Shown here: positions 25,701 through 33,897 of the stretch, piece by piece
Layout of the letters: the number at the start of each line of letters is the position of its first letter
Position numbering within the stretch: position 1 is the first letter of the stretch
Assembly: GCA_964550565.1 (NCBI GenBank)
Contig: CAZKAI010000037.1
Location: 1 to 37,559 of the forward strand
DNA from: Anaeroglomus sp964550565
GTDB lineage: Bacteria > Planctomycetota > Phycisphaerae > Sedimentisphaerales > Anaerohalosphaeraceae
DNA: 37,559 nucleotides
Direction: 5' to 3'
The notes under the pieces: generated by a model
The model's input: the letters and a program-made list of their open reading frames with translations, nothing else
Databases searched by the model: none
Told to the model about the DNA's origin: nothing
Program-made: the position numbers and the translations under genes

Positions 25701-28247
25701 GTCGAAGGCAAGATGCGATGGGGACAAAAGGAATTCTGGTCCGGCCACGAACTGCTCGAACTGGGCTTCGGCGGCGTCATCCAGCCGGTATCCAGCAGCA
25801 TTTTCGAAATCGTCTCCAAGGAGCAGGCCATCCAGGAAAAACAGGTTCTCTTTGATTCCTTCCGGCGATTCTTCCGGTACGGCCGCGCCGACCGCATCCG
25901 CCATTGTTATGTCGCCCGGGTCTTTTCGGAATGCTGCCACCCCGAACGGGCCGACTTCGACCGTTTCAGCGAATTGTTCAGCCTGCTGATTCACTGGTCC
26001 ATCAAAGAAAATGATTTTGGCGCCGCTTCCGTCGGCCTGCTCCTGCGGGAAGTCAGCGCCGACAATCCCGCCGTCCGTCAGGTGGTCACCGACAGCTTGA
26101 TGCGCATCACTGTCAATGAAAAAGACCGGTTCGATAAAGACCTCACCCGCGCCGCTGCCGATATCCTGCAATCCATTGCCATCGGCACCATTGTGCTGGT
26201 TTCGCCGGAGTCACGCTTCAGCGGCGCTTCCGGCGGCGTCGGCATCTACACCACCGACATCGCCGACGTGCTCAGCGAACTGGGATTCCATGTCGTGCTG
26301 GTGACTCCACTGTATGAGAAAAACCGAAAACAGATTCTATCACACTTCGGGCCCAAATTCGAAGGCCACCAGTTCCCGATTCAATTCCCGGATTTCAATG
26401 ACGCCACCCAGACCTCGTCGCCGGGAAAAGTCGAAATCGTCAACATCCTGCGGGCCAATCTGCTCCGCCGAAAACACGGCAAACGCGCCCGCATCGAAGT
26501 CCTGTATCTGGAAAATGCCGCCTATCTGGACGCCCCCTACAGCGGCGCTACCGGCGAAGACAAAATCCGCCGTGCCCGCGTCCTGGCACAGGGCACACTG
26601 GAAGCATTGCGGGCTTATAACTATTACCCCTCGATTATACAGACCAACGAGTGGCCGTCCTGGCTTGTCGCTGCCTTCATGACCACATGGAAAGAATACC
26701 GCGACGACCCGCATTTCGCCCAGACCAAAGTCGGCAGCATGATGCACAATCCGCATCCCTCCTACGGCATCACCCTCAATGAGGCCAATCCCGTCAAACG
26801 CAATTATTACTGCAATGTGCTGGGACTGGACCCGCGGTTCCATTATGACCTGGCCGTCAATCGCTACAGCCCCAACGGCCACCAGATCGACCTGATGCAT
26901 ACGATGCTGCGAAGCTCGCACTTCATCGGCACCGTCAGCCGGGCGATGAAAGTCCGTATGCTCAAAGAGACCTGGCTGTTTAACCACGTCTGGGAATTTG
27001 CCGAAAAAGAACGTCTCGGATTGTTTTTTGCACGCAGAAACGGATTTAATATGGCCGCACGCCAGCGGTTCTGGTTCGGTACCAAAAAAAGTCTGGTCGA
27101 AACGTGGCAGCCTTCGGCCCGGAAACGCCTGTTTTATAAATATTACGCCGCCAGGAAAACAGCTAAGCTCGACCTGCAGAACAATGCCCACATCCGCCTG
27201 ACGCCGGACAGCGAAAGCCTCGACCATGTCATCTTCGGCATGCTGCACCGCATCAGCAAACAGAAAGGTTTTGAACTGCTGGTCGATTGGAAAGTCTATA
27301 CCGACGGCAAAAACCGTTACGTCCGCCATGAAACCTGGAAAATGGACGGCAATACCGTACTGGAACATTTCCTCCAGTCCAATCCGCGTATTCAATTTGT
27401 CATCTGCGGCCGTGTCGAGGACAGCCCCGACGGCAGACGATACGATACTCACCTGCGGCGGATTGCATCCCGTCCGGACATGGCCGGGCGATTCGCCTAT
27501 TATCCCGAAGGCAATCTCAGCCCGGATTTGTACCGCAATCTCTATGTGGGCTGCCAGTATTTCGTGATGCCCTCCGGCGGCGAAGTCGGCGAACCCTGCG
27601 GCATCAGCCAGCAGGAGGCTCATGCCGGCGGCACACCGATCGTCGCTCATCATCAGGACGGCCTGCAGCATACCGTCACCGACATCGACTTCGGCGACAA
27701 GGACTATCCGGCCAATGGCATCAAATTCACCGGCTTCAGCGGCGAAGGGCTTCTGGAGGCCATGCTCGATGCCGTGGAAATCTATTATCACGGACGACGC
27801 AGACTCTATAAAGATGCCAACGGCAAGCCCAAACCGCTGGATTACGACGACCTGGTATTCAACGCATTCACGCGGGACCACCGCTGGATTAAACCGCTGC
27901 GGGATTATATTGAAATGTTCGCCAAAGTGCAGGGGGCCGCACTGCCGGTCCATCTGGATGCCCTCCGGCTGATTGAAGAAATCACGTACACCGAGGACGG
28001 CGAAACCGGGGACGTGCTGCTCAAATACGGTTTATCGACCGAACAAGCCATCAATTCACTGATTGCCGCTATCGGCTGCGATGTCGCTTCGGTGCGGCGT
28101 GCAGCGGCACGAACACTGGTCAGACTGGCTCAAACTCTGAAAAATCCATTCCTGTCCGAAGCCCTCAAACAGCTTCGCCAGGCCATGGAATCGCCGGACA
28201 AAAATCAGACCAAACTCGTGGAATGGTGCGTGGAGAATCTGTCTTAA
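22713..28247 (+). CDS. Giant fusion: GH13-like amylase module plus GT5-like glycogen synthase module
   Basis: This 1844-residue protein has at least five parts. Residues 1-390 are an N-terminal region I do not recognise. Residues 396-495 look like an Ig-like domain of the type preceding GH13 barrels. Residues 504 to about 950 read as a GH13 alpha-amylase barrel, with GLRVDVGHGF (Arg683, nucleophile Asp685), AYSEQWHANE (acid Glu750) and FNSHDEES (Asp815). A linker of about 200 residues follows. Residues 1160-1760 resemble GT5 glycogen/starch synthase: SGASGGVGIYTTDIADVL for the nucleotide-sugar loop, QTNEWPSW, LHRISKQKGFELL and EPCGISQQEAHAGG (Glu1627). The tail resembles alpha-helical HEAT repeats. 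There is no signal peptide. One polypeptide could both build and trim alpha-glucan. Activities are inferred from motifs. Confidence 0.88.
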   Translation: MSAEKSQVKGLDTVAVFSFTPQGQCEIQNDLSVLNGLGRDKALFLHRCLELTWQTVQKYNPQAFTYLNTRKIRLRVSPAVPLVPTLMPHEILFNSRLLDFAPKEQVQRESLLIGCLTMVLYHQCHADQHISHIHYAALRFYKAHKVILEATIRQLEAFAEDPDFAHLHNVLVELDTILSVHEFWTYFGKTASATEFLKVAQVDSDKRRVQLRSIVVHEATLYAEHQKLNLTAAKKTAAGFKHLFFDSGTVVVLYELKNNVMQAIRLAPEYFIDAMSIDAARLSVVHGGIRTEIFHDQGPFIKPWIERLKARAADPALDELSRMLISDHVHTVNAAIDELVRRIRLKQNPQESLRLLYAGLYYWYHPNKGISRSVCLRISKILEDLLTERPPFFPTARINRSFFRGESPTVRIHFSKPARISLKHIQARIQWSVNGRRKKPVAMALDKQASTGEKLWFEAHLPGKNGWIHYSVQTSFDDGKTWQFEKFDENSHGLLKRVADERGHRVLSLYADTFNLKLDDNMRPMRDETGAFVYGTFDDLAEQLPSIKKEGYTRIYPLGALELGWAGEAGPDPSVFSIWDGRTVRRDLGGVEALLRLKQKADELGMKILLCVLSHFSRAWHSWPYAMPVYIAGPDGKLTRRAGWDGEWDEWLDSFMVNMRDLDNVEYLVDVCTELTRMGFGLRVDVGHGFDTVFPVRPDLAQMPKLLGEVTVKGFEPVDLRGTNEPNIPLMYIAYRVQKAVPGALLAYSEQWHANEVRMIKSATIPYNAIIKNLENIRSGQAVHSPLGLNNNLEYLKRLLHRYGGQTLSMFNSHDEESPASNYQNMIWPAAALLVFSSYGPIMYHISRLPGPEAGSFPRRFDMAYTECWKHWVNNRFSHPWYDENLARQDILNHYPYLRGFGTYLRGLFAFANEHPALTKGTLTPIATGNGRIAAFVRSYQKEKMLCVFNFPNPMLDGQHALARTYNFRLRSADTGQPIEGIEFGEFYEMRERYNNVEGKMRWGQKEFWSGHELLELGFGGVIQPVSSSIFEIVSKEQAIQEKQVLFDSFRRFFRYGRADRIRHCYVARVFSECCHPERADFDRFSELFSLLIHWSIKENDFGAASVGLLLREVSADNPAVRQVVTDSLMRITVNEKDRFDKDLTRAAADILQSIAIGTIVLVSPESRFSGASGGVGIYTTDIADVLSELGFHVVLVTPLYEKNRKQILSHFGPKFEGHQFPIQFPDFNDATQTSSPGKVEIVNILRANLLRRKHGKRARIEVLYLENAAYLDAPYSGATGEDKIRRARVLAQGTLEALRAYNYYPSIIQTNEWPSWLVAAFMTTWKEYRDDPHFAQTKVGSMMHNPHPSYGITLNEANPVKRNYYCNVLGLDPRFHYDLAVNRYSPNGHQIDLMHTMLRSSHFIGTVSRAMKVRMLKETWLFNHVWEFAEKERLGLFFARRNGFNMAARQRFWFGTKKSLVETWQPSARKRLFYKYYAARKTAKLDLQNNAHIRLTPDSESLDHVIFGMLHRISKQKGFELLVDWKVYTDGKNRYVRHETWKMDGNTVLEHFLQSNPRIQFVICGRVEDSPDGRRYDTHLRRIASRPDMAGRFAYYPEGNLSPDLYRNLYVGCQYFVMPSGGEVGEPCGISQQEAHAGGTPIVAHHQDGLQHTVTDIDFGDKDYPANGIKFTGFSGEGLLEAMLDAVEIYYHGRRRLYKDANGKPKPLDYDDLVFNAFTRDHRWIKPLRDYIEMFAKVQGAALPVHLDALRLIEEITYTEDGETGDVLLKYGLSTEQAINSLIAAIGCDVASVRRAAARTLVRLAQTLKNPFLSEALKQLRQAMESPDKNQTKLVEWCVENLS

Positions 28248-28275
28248 TCACCGGCGTCAGCATCCCCGCAGCGTA

Positions 28276-30546
28276 CTATGGTGTTGCAGCATTCCAGGTG
28301 GGGGTCTGCTCGCCCAGCAGATGACGCACAAAGAAATCCCATCGCTTGCGGTTGCCGAACCAGTCGCCGGAGGTATGCCCCGCTCCGGGCAGAACCACCA
28401 GCTCGAATTCCTTTTTGGCCTTGATCAACGCATCGGCCAGCCGGAAGGTGGACTCCGGCGGCACATTGTCATCCAGCTCGCCTACCATCAGCAGCAGATG
28501 TCCCTGTAATTTGCCGGCGTTGGTGATATTGGATTGCTGCTCATAATGCGGCCCGACCGGATAGCCCATCCACTGCTCATTCCAGTAAGACTTGTCCATT
28601 CGGTTATCATGACAGCCGCACGAGGAAACCGCGACCTTGTAAAATTCCGGGTGAAACAGCACCGCCCCCGTCGATGACTGCCCGCCGGCACTGGTACCGA
28701 AAATGCCCACCCGCTCAATATCCATGTAGGCGTACTTGGCAGCCGCTGCCTTAATCCACAGGATGCGGTCCGGCAGCCCGGCATCGGCCAGATTCTTCCA
28801 GCAGACATCGTGAAACGCCTTGGAACGATTGCGTGTGCCCATCCCGTCGCATTGAACGACAACAAAGCCCAGTTCCGCCAGGGCCTGGTTGGAATCATAA
28901 TCCCGCCAGCTCTTGGGCACAAACGAATCCTGCGGACCCGCATAAATATCTTCGATGACAGGATATTTTTTCGACTCATCCAGAGTCCGCGGCCGCCAGA
29001 TAACGCCCCAGATATCAGTCTTGCCGTCGCGTCCTTTGGCACAAAACGGCTCCGGCCCACGCCAGCCGGCCTTGAACAGTTCTTCCGCATCGGCCTTTTC
29101 CAACTCACAAATCAAATCGCCGTTGTCGGCCTTGCGAAGTTCATGTACCGGCGGCATATCGACACGTGAATACGTATCAATCAGAACACTTCTGTCGGGC
29201 GAAAACTGCACGCTGTGAGTCCCGTGCCCCGGCGTCAGACAAACCAGCCCGGAACCGTCAAACCCAATACGATAATACTGGATGTAATACGGGTCGCGCT
29301 CGGCCTCCATGCCCGAGGCCTTGAATTCAATCGTCCGGGCCTTTTCATCCACCCGTACGATTTCCCGCACAATCCAGTTGCCTTTGGTAATCTGGTTTTT
29401 CAATTGCCCCGTCTTGCTGTCATACAGATACAAATGCAGCCAGCCGTCCCGCTCCGACGACCAGATAATCTCATCAGTTTCATTGAGATACTGCGGCTCG
29501 ACCGGGTTGTAATTGATATTCACAAACGTTTCGGATCGTTCATCGACAATCACACTGGATTTGCCGGTCGCCGCATCCACCCGCACTACACTAAGCCGCT
29601 GATGACTGCGATACGGATGCTCAAAGAGAAAACTCTTGCCGTCTTTGGCCCAGCGAATACGAGGCACGCCAAATGCATCCCACGGCTGGTCATCCACTTT
29701 GATTCGCTCCTTGGTCTCTGTGGAAAACAGATTCATTTCCAGAATGTCATAGCGATCCCCCGGCAGCAGGTAATTATTGAAATGCAGCAATGCCCGACCA
29801 CCGTCCCTGGGAGAGGATTCAATCCGATGAACCGGCTTGTTCTCGCCTGGCTGGATTTGATAGGCCACAATAGTCTTGCTGTCCGGCGACCAGTTCGGCC
29901 AGCCATAATAATGATTCGGGTCACCGTCATGGCTGATCCGAAATTCGCGGCTGTCCTGCGTGGATTTCAGATAGAGGTTATGCTCTTTGGTCACTGTCTC
30001 CCAGGCCTTGTCGGGCGAAATCGTCGTATTTTGCATGGGCCGACGATTCCTCTGGCGAGGCCGCTGGGGCTGTTCGGGTTCTTGTTTCTGTTCCGCCAGT
30101 GCCTCCCCGCCCGGCGTCAGGCATTCATACGTCTCCAGACCAAACCGCCAGCGCCTGCCGTCCAGGTCAAATTGCAGAATCTTTCCGCCTTCAAGCAATT
30201 CAATCGTATCAAACGGCAGGTTCTGCCCGATGTATGGTTTCGATAAAACCGTCGAAAGCGCCTCGGCCAGACGCTGATGATCAAATGCCGGGCCGCGTGT
30301 CCCCTGCCGGCAATCCACGAGGACAAACTCTTTGCTTTCTTTTAAGTTGTTTCGATACCAGAACTTCTGATTCTCATCAAACCAGTTGGGCTGGATGGTC
30401 TTTTTGAAAACCTTGTTGGAATACGTTTCGCGGAGCTTTTCGGCCCGCTGATAATCGTCGCGTGAAATCGCAAACAAAGGAATTTGGAACCATGCCATGA
30501 TGAAAAATACAAACGCCGACGTCCTCGCAATCCTGATGTTTTTCAT
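28276..30546 (-). CDS. Secreted S9-family peptidase (DPP-IV-like)
   Basis: A 756-residue prolyl-oligopeptidase-family protein. A signal peptide (about 1-27) precedes a beta-propeller DPP-IV N-terminal domain (about 60-500; repeated units such as YGWPNWSPDSKTIVAY and WSSERDGWLHLYLYD) and a C-terminal alpha/beta hydrolase. The catalytic triad is visible: Ser619 in GTSAGGQS, Asp692 or 693 in GELDDNVPP and His724 in GAGHTSG. The family cleaves dipeptides, often after Pro or Ala, from peptide N-termini; here it would act in the periplasm. ATG 30546 follows AGGTGA at a 5-nt distance and is preferred to GTG 30555. A QKQEPEQPQRPRQRN segment near residue 160 is an unusual charged insertion. It converges on the giant fusion gene with only 28 bp between them. 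Confidence 0.9.
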   Translation of the reverse strand: MKNIRIARTSAFVFFIMAWFQIPLFAISRDDYQRAEKLRETYSNKVFKKTIQPNWFDENQKFWYRNNLKESKEFVLVDCRQGTRGPAFDHQRLAEALSTVLSKPYIGQNLPFDTIELLEGGKILQFDLDGRRWRFGLETYECLTPGGEALAEQKQEPEQPQRPRQRNRRPMQNTTISPDKAWETVTKEHNLYLKSTQDSREFRISHDGDPNHYYGWPNWSPDSKTIVAYQIQPGENKPVHRIESSPRDGGRALLHFNNYLLPGDRYDILEMNLFSTETKERIKVDDQPWDAFGVPRIRWAKDGKSFLFEHPYRSHQRLSVVRVDAATGKSSVIVDERSETFVNINYNPVEPQYLNETDEIIWSSERDGWLHLYLYDSKTGQLKNQITKGNWIVREIVRVDEKARTIEFKASGMEAERDPYYIQYYRIGFDGSGLVCLTPGHGTHSVQFSPDRSVLIDTYSRVDMPPVHELRKADNGDLICELEKADAEELFKAGWRGPEPFCAKGRDGKTDIWGVIWRPRTLDESKKYPVIEDIYAGPQDSFVPKSWRDYDSNQALAELGFVVVQCDGMGTRNRSKAFHDVCWKNLADAGLPDRILWIKAAAAKYAYMDIERVGIFGTSAGGQSSTGAVLFHPEFYKVAVSSCGCHDNRMDKSYWNEQWMGYPVGPHYEQQSNITNAGKLQGHLLLMVGELDDNVPPESTFRLADALIKAKKEFELVVLPGAGHTSGDWFGNRKRWDFFVRHLLGEQTPTWNAATP

Positions 30547-30692
30547 AAAGTTCACCTGTTTTGCCTTGTATTCGGTTTACACTGCCGCATCGATTGTGCG
30601 ACACTAACACTCTATAAAGACATCATACCTTCGGATTAAGTAACACCATTTATCCCGGTACAGAGAATTTAAAGGCTTAAAAAATAGGCATA

Positions 30693-31550
30693 TTATGGAT
30701 AAAAACCAGCGTTTTGAAAGTCCGGCCGGCCGTCGTCGTTATCGTATTCAATCGCTTCGGCCTCATCGAGGGTCAATTGAATCCGTTCGATTTTCTCAGC
30801 CGTGTGCGTGTGGCTGTTGACCGTCACGATGATGCCGCTCATCCGGACATCGCCGGTGGCAATCTCAAACGGATACGGCATCTGGGTACGAAACGCCCGT
30901 ATCACACATTCGCTTTTCCGCCCCAGCACCGAATCGTGCGACCCGGTCATACCAATATCCGTAATATAGGCGGTTCCCTTATGCAGAAGCCGCTCATCCG
31001 CGGTCACAATATGCGTATGCGTGCCGAATACACAGGCCACCTTGCCGTCCAGATAATACCCCATCGCCACTTTTTCGCTGGTCGCTTCGGCATGCATTTC
31101 GACAAAAACAATCTCGGCTTGCTGACTAACCCGTGACAGAATCGAATCAATTTTCGCATACGGACAATCCGCCGGCTTCATGAAAATCCGGCCAATCAGC
31201 GGGATCACCGCTACCGACACGCCGCGAGCCGTTTGATAAATCGCATAATCGCGGCCCGCCGCACTGGCCGACAGATTCGCCGGCCGGGTAATATTGGTAT
31301 TGCCTTCCAGAACGGGAATAATATCTTTTTTACGGAATGCATGGTCACCCAGGGTAATCAAATGAACGCCGTATTTGAGCAGCTTGTCGTAAATCTGAGG
31401 TGTCAGCCCCGAGCCGCCGGCGGCGTTTTCCGCATTGGCAATTACGCAGTCGATTTGCCGTTCTTTGACGAGTCCGGCCAGACGCAAGGCCAGAGCCCGT
31501 CGTCCCGGCCGGCCGACAATATCCCCGATACATAAAATATTCAGTTTCAT
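30693..31550 (-). CDS. ymdB: YmdB-family metallophosphoesterase (TIGR00282 type)
   Basis: The 285-residue cytoplasmic protein matches the YmdB family (2',3'-cyclic nucleotide phosphodiesterase in Bacillus) along its length: CIGDIVGRPGR (Asp10), NAENAAGGSGLT (Glu41), EMHAEATSEK (His153), FGTHTHIVTAD (His178, His180) and KGTAYITDIGMTG. The usual metal-site GNH is GDH here (Asp69, His70), an Asn-to-Asp change at a metal ligand. It lies 76 bp downstream of rny, the same neighbourhood as in Bacillus (ymdA-ymdB), which supports a shared role in RNA turnover or signalling. AGGGTG precedes ATG 31550. The two genes are probably co-transcribed; a CAGCAG/CTGCTG hairpin lies between them without a T run. 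Confidence 0.92.
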   Translation of the reverse strand: MKLNILCIGDIVGRPGRRALALRLAGLVKERQIDCVIANAENAAGGSGLTPQIYDKLLKYGVHLITLGDHAFRKKDIIPVLEGNTNITRPANLSASAAGRDYAIYQTARGVSVAVIPLIGRIFMKPADCPYAKIDSILSRVSQQAEIVFVEMHAEATSEKVAMGYYLDGKVACVFGTHTHIVTADERLLHKGTAYITDIGMTGSHDSVLGRKSECVIRAFRTQMPYPFEIATGDVRMSGIIVTVNSHTHTAEKIERIQLTLDEAEAIEYDNDDGRPDFQNAGFYP

Positions 31551-31626
31551 CCAGCACCCTGCGGCAGGATATTCGATACAGCAGACCGCTCAAGCCGCCT
31601 GCTGCATCCAGACCTGCCCTTTAGGA

Positions 31627-33207
31627 TTAACGAGCGTATTCCACGCAGCGCACTTCACGCAGCAGAGTCACCTTGATTTCACCCGGATAGGTCATTTCTT
31701 CTTCAATTTTCTTGGCTATATCGCGGGCGACTTTCATCGCGGAATCATCATTAATCTGGTTGGCATCCACAACCACGCGGATTTCACGACCCGCCTGGAT
31801 CGCAAAACAGCCTTCCACGCCTTTGAAGCTGCCGGCAATTTCTTCCAGCTTTTCAAGCCGCTTGATATAGCGCTCCAGCGTTTCGCGGCGAGCACCGGGA
31901 CGCGATGCGCTGATGGCATCCGAAGCGGCAATCAACGGCGTGTATGGATTGTCCGGCGGACAGTCACCATGGTGAGCTTCAACGGCATTGATGACAATCT
32001 GCGGCTCTTTGAACCGACGCAGGTAATTGGCGCCAATGGCCGGGTGACCGCCTTCAATTTCACGGTCCATCGCCTTGCCGATATCATGCAGCAAACCCGC
32101 CCGTTTGGCCATGGTGCCGTCCAGCCCCAGTTCGTCGGCCATCACCTGGGCCAAAAACGCCACTTCGACACTATGCCGCAGAACATTCTGGCCATAACTG
32201 GTGCGATAATGCAGTGCCCCCAGCATGCCGAGAATCTTGTTATTCAGACCACGAACATCCACTTCTTCGGCGGCTTCCTTACCAATCTGCATCACCTTGG
32301 CATGGACATCTTTCTTGGTCTGTCCCACAATTTCCTCGATTCGGCTCGGGTGGATGCGTCCATCCTGAATCAGACGTTCCATACTCAGGCGGGCCACTTC
32401 CCTGCGAATCGGGTTAAATCCGCTGACCACAATCACACCCGGCGTATCATCCACAATTACGTCAACACCGGTCGCCTTTTCAAACGCCCGGATATTCCGG
32501 CCTTCACGACCAATAATACGACCTTTCATCTCGTCATTCGGGATATCGACCATGGAAACGCTCACCTCGCAAGTCTGCTCGGCTGCATACCGCTGAATCG
32601 CCAGGTTGATGATTTCCTTGGATTTTTCCTCGGCCTGTTCTTCCGCTTGAGCCACCTTGCGGGTGATCAACTGGCCCATTTCTTTTTCACATTCTTCTTC
32701 CAGGTTGGTCAACAGCAACTGACGGGCCTGCTCAACATCCATGCCGGTGATTTTCAGCAATTGACTTTTCTGCTGGGCAAGAACGGTGGATAATTCCTTA
32801 TTCTTGGAATTGTAGCTCTGGATTTGCCTTTGTACTTCCTGCTCGGATTGCTTGACTTGTTTTTCCCGCTGGATGAGTTGTTCGGTTTGTCGCTCAAGAA
32901 CATCTTCTCTTTTGGATAGACGCGATTCCTGACTCCGCAGCTCGCCTTCTTTTTTCTCAACCTCGGAGGTGAATTCCTGACGCTTTTTCATCTGCTCAGA
33001 TGCAGCGTCCAGGCGGGCTTCTTTGACTATTGTCTCGGCTTCACGACGGGCTGTTTCAATGCGATTCTGAACCTCCTGCTCGACTTTTTTGGCCCGCATT
33101 TTGGCAAGGCCCAGAACCAGAAGAGCCGCCCCTCCACCACCAACGAAAACCCCCAGAAACAACCCGATGATGATATTTCCACCCATCGCTTGTGCTAATA
33201 TTTCCAT
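31627..33207 (-). CDS. rny: Ribonuclease Y
   Basis: The 526-residue membrane-bound endoribonuclease initiates mRNA decay. The order is canonical: a transmembrane helix (about 11-34), a long coiled coil (about 38-205, very rich in Glu, Gln, Lys and Arg), a KH domain with GRIIGREGRNIRAFE (229-243) and an HD phosphohydrolase domain with LLHDIGKAMD (His374, Asp375) and HHGDCPPDNPYTPLI. The length equals the family norm and the C-terminus ends CVEYAR as usual. AAAGGAAAGGTG precedes ATG 33207. The gene heads a minus-strand pair with ymdB. The 690-bp region upstream has no other confident gene and may contain a long leader. Confidence 0.97.
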   Translation of the reverse strand: MEILAQAMGGNIIIGLFLGVFVGGGGAALLVLGLAKMRAKKVEQEVQNRIETARREAETIVKEARLDAASEQMKKRQEFTSEVEKKEGELRSQESRLSKREDVLERQTEQLIQREKQVKQSEQEVQRQIQSYNSKNKELSTVLAQQKSQLLKITGMDVEQARQLLLTNLEEECEKEMGQLITRKVAQAEEQAEEKSKEIINLAIQRYAAEQTCEVSVSMVDIPNDEMKGRIIGREGRNIRAFEKATGVDVIVDDTPGVIVVSGFNPIRREVARLSMERLIQDGRIHPSRIEEIVGQTKKDVHAKVMQIGKEAAEEVDVRGLNNKILGMLGALHYRTSYGQNVLRHSVEVAFLAQVMADELGLDGTMAKRAGLLHDIGKAMDREIEGGHPAIGANYLRRFKEPQIVINAVEAHHGDCPPDNPYTPLIAASDAISASRPGARRETLERYIKRLEKLEEIAGSFKGVEGCFAIQAGREIRVVVDANQINDDSAMKVARDIAKKIEEEMTYPGEIKVTLLREVRCVEYAR

Positions 33208-33897
33208 GCTGCACCTTTCCTTTAACTACTGCATAATCAGTCTTATGCACAGCAACCAAAAGGGGTTACAGCAGCATGAGCAAAGGTATGAAGTCAACAG
33301 AACAAGACCAGTATCAGCAACGCTTTAGGCGCAACATCCCCTTCTCAGACAGACTGCTCTTGTGTTTGGAGCCGAAACTGCCTGTTCGAAAGAATACATT
33401 CATTGGGTTGCTTCCCATACTCCGGCACCCTGGCCGAAGCCGTTGTTATTATACAACTCTGTCTTGACTACATTCACCGACACGACACCGATTTCGGACT
33501 TGACAGGACCACTTCTTGTCCCGCCTTTCGCCCATCTTTGTCGCAGACCGATGTTTATGAAGCTCTGCTGCCTGCCCACTTTCCGTGGTCGGCTGTGCTG
33601 GTTTCCATCCTCCGGCCCGAATCATCCTCCGTCAGACGGAAACGCTATCTATATTTAACCCTCTACGCAAAGGGTCTATTCTTTATCATATCTAATCTTT
33701 GATTTCGGTCAAGCGAAAACCATTTCTACAGCAAATATTCTCGATTCTTAAATTATCGGACCCTGTTTAGCCTGAAAGACGTTATATTCATTAAAACAAG
33801 GTTTTTCGTTAATCGAGCCCCCTTTCTTGACGAATCTGTTTCCAGCGGAATGACTGTGTTTCCGCATAACGAATTGATTCATTTCAGGGTATTTTTT
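33208..33897. other. 690-bp intergenic region between rny and the HTH regulator, no confident gene
   Basis: No protein with recognisable features lies here on either strand. The minus strand, which would be the rny leader, has small hairpins such as GGC-TTCG-GCC (about 33432-33441), a TCCGT-CAG-ACGGA stem (33628-33640) and a TATAAT-like element near 33448-33453. An ACCCT/AGGGT stem lies at about 33658-33675. I tested by eye for RNase P RNA, tmRNA, SRP RNA and common riboswitch cores and recognised none. It may hold a long 5' leader or an unrecognised structured RNA. Confidence 0.4.

Noticed and set aside
26340..27953. Long minus-strand open frame (about 537 codons) inside the giant fusion gene
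   Set aside because: It is antisense to conserved GT5 motifs and has no recognisable domain; long antisense frames are expected opposite G+C-biased coding sequence.
29215..30246. Plus-strand open frame of 343 codons inside the S9 peptidase gene
   Set aside because: Antisense to the propeller domain; its sequence shows low-complexity mirror composition and no family.
31435..32793. Plus-strand open frame of 452 codons across ymdB and rny
   Set aside because: It is antisense to two well-conserved proteins with full-length family matches and lacks a plausible ribosome binding site or domain.
33449..33625. 58-codon basic frame on the minus strand upstream of rny (starts MIRAGGWKPAQ)
   Set aside because: GGAGG directly abuts the ATG with no spacing, composition looks random, and no family resemblance is visible; retained only as part of the unexplained region.
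33208..33700. Possible RNase P RNA, tmRNA, SRP RNA or riboswitch upstream of rny
   Set aside because: None of the conserved core sequences of these RNAs could be found on either strand by eye.
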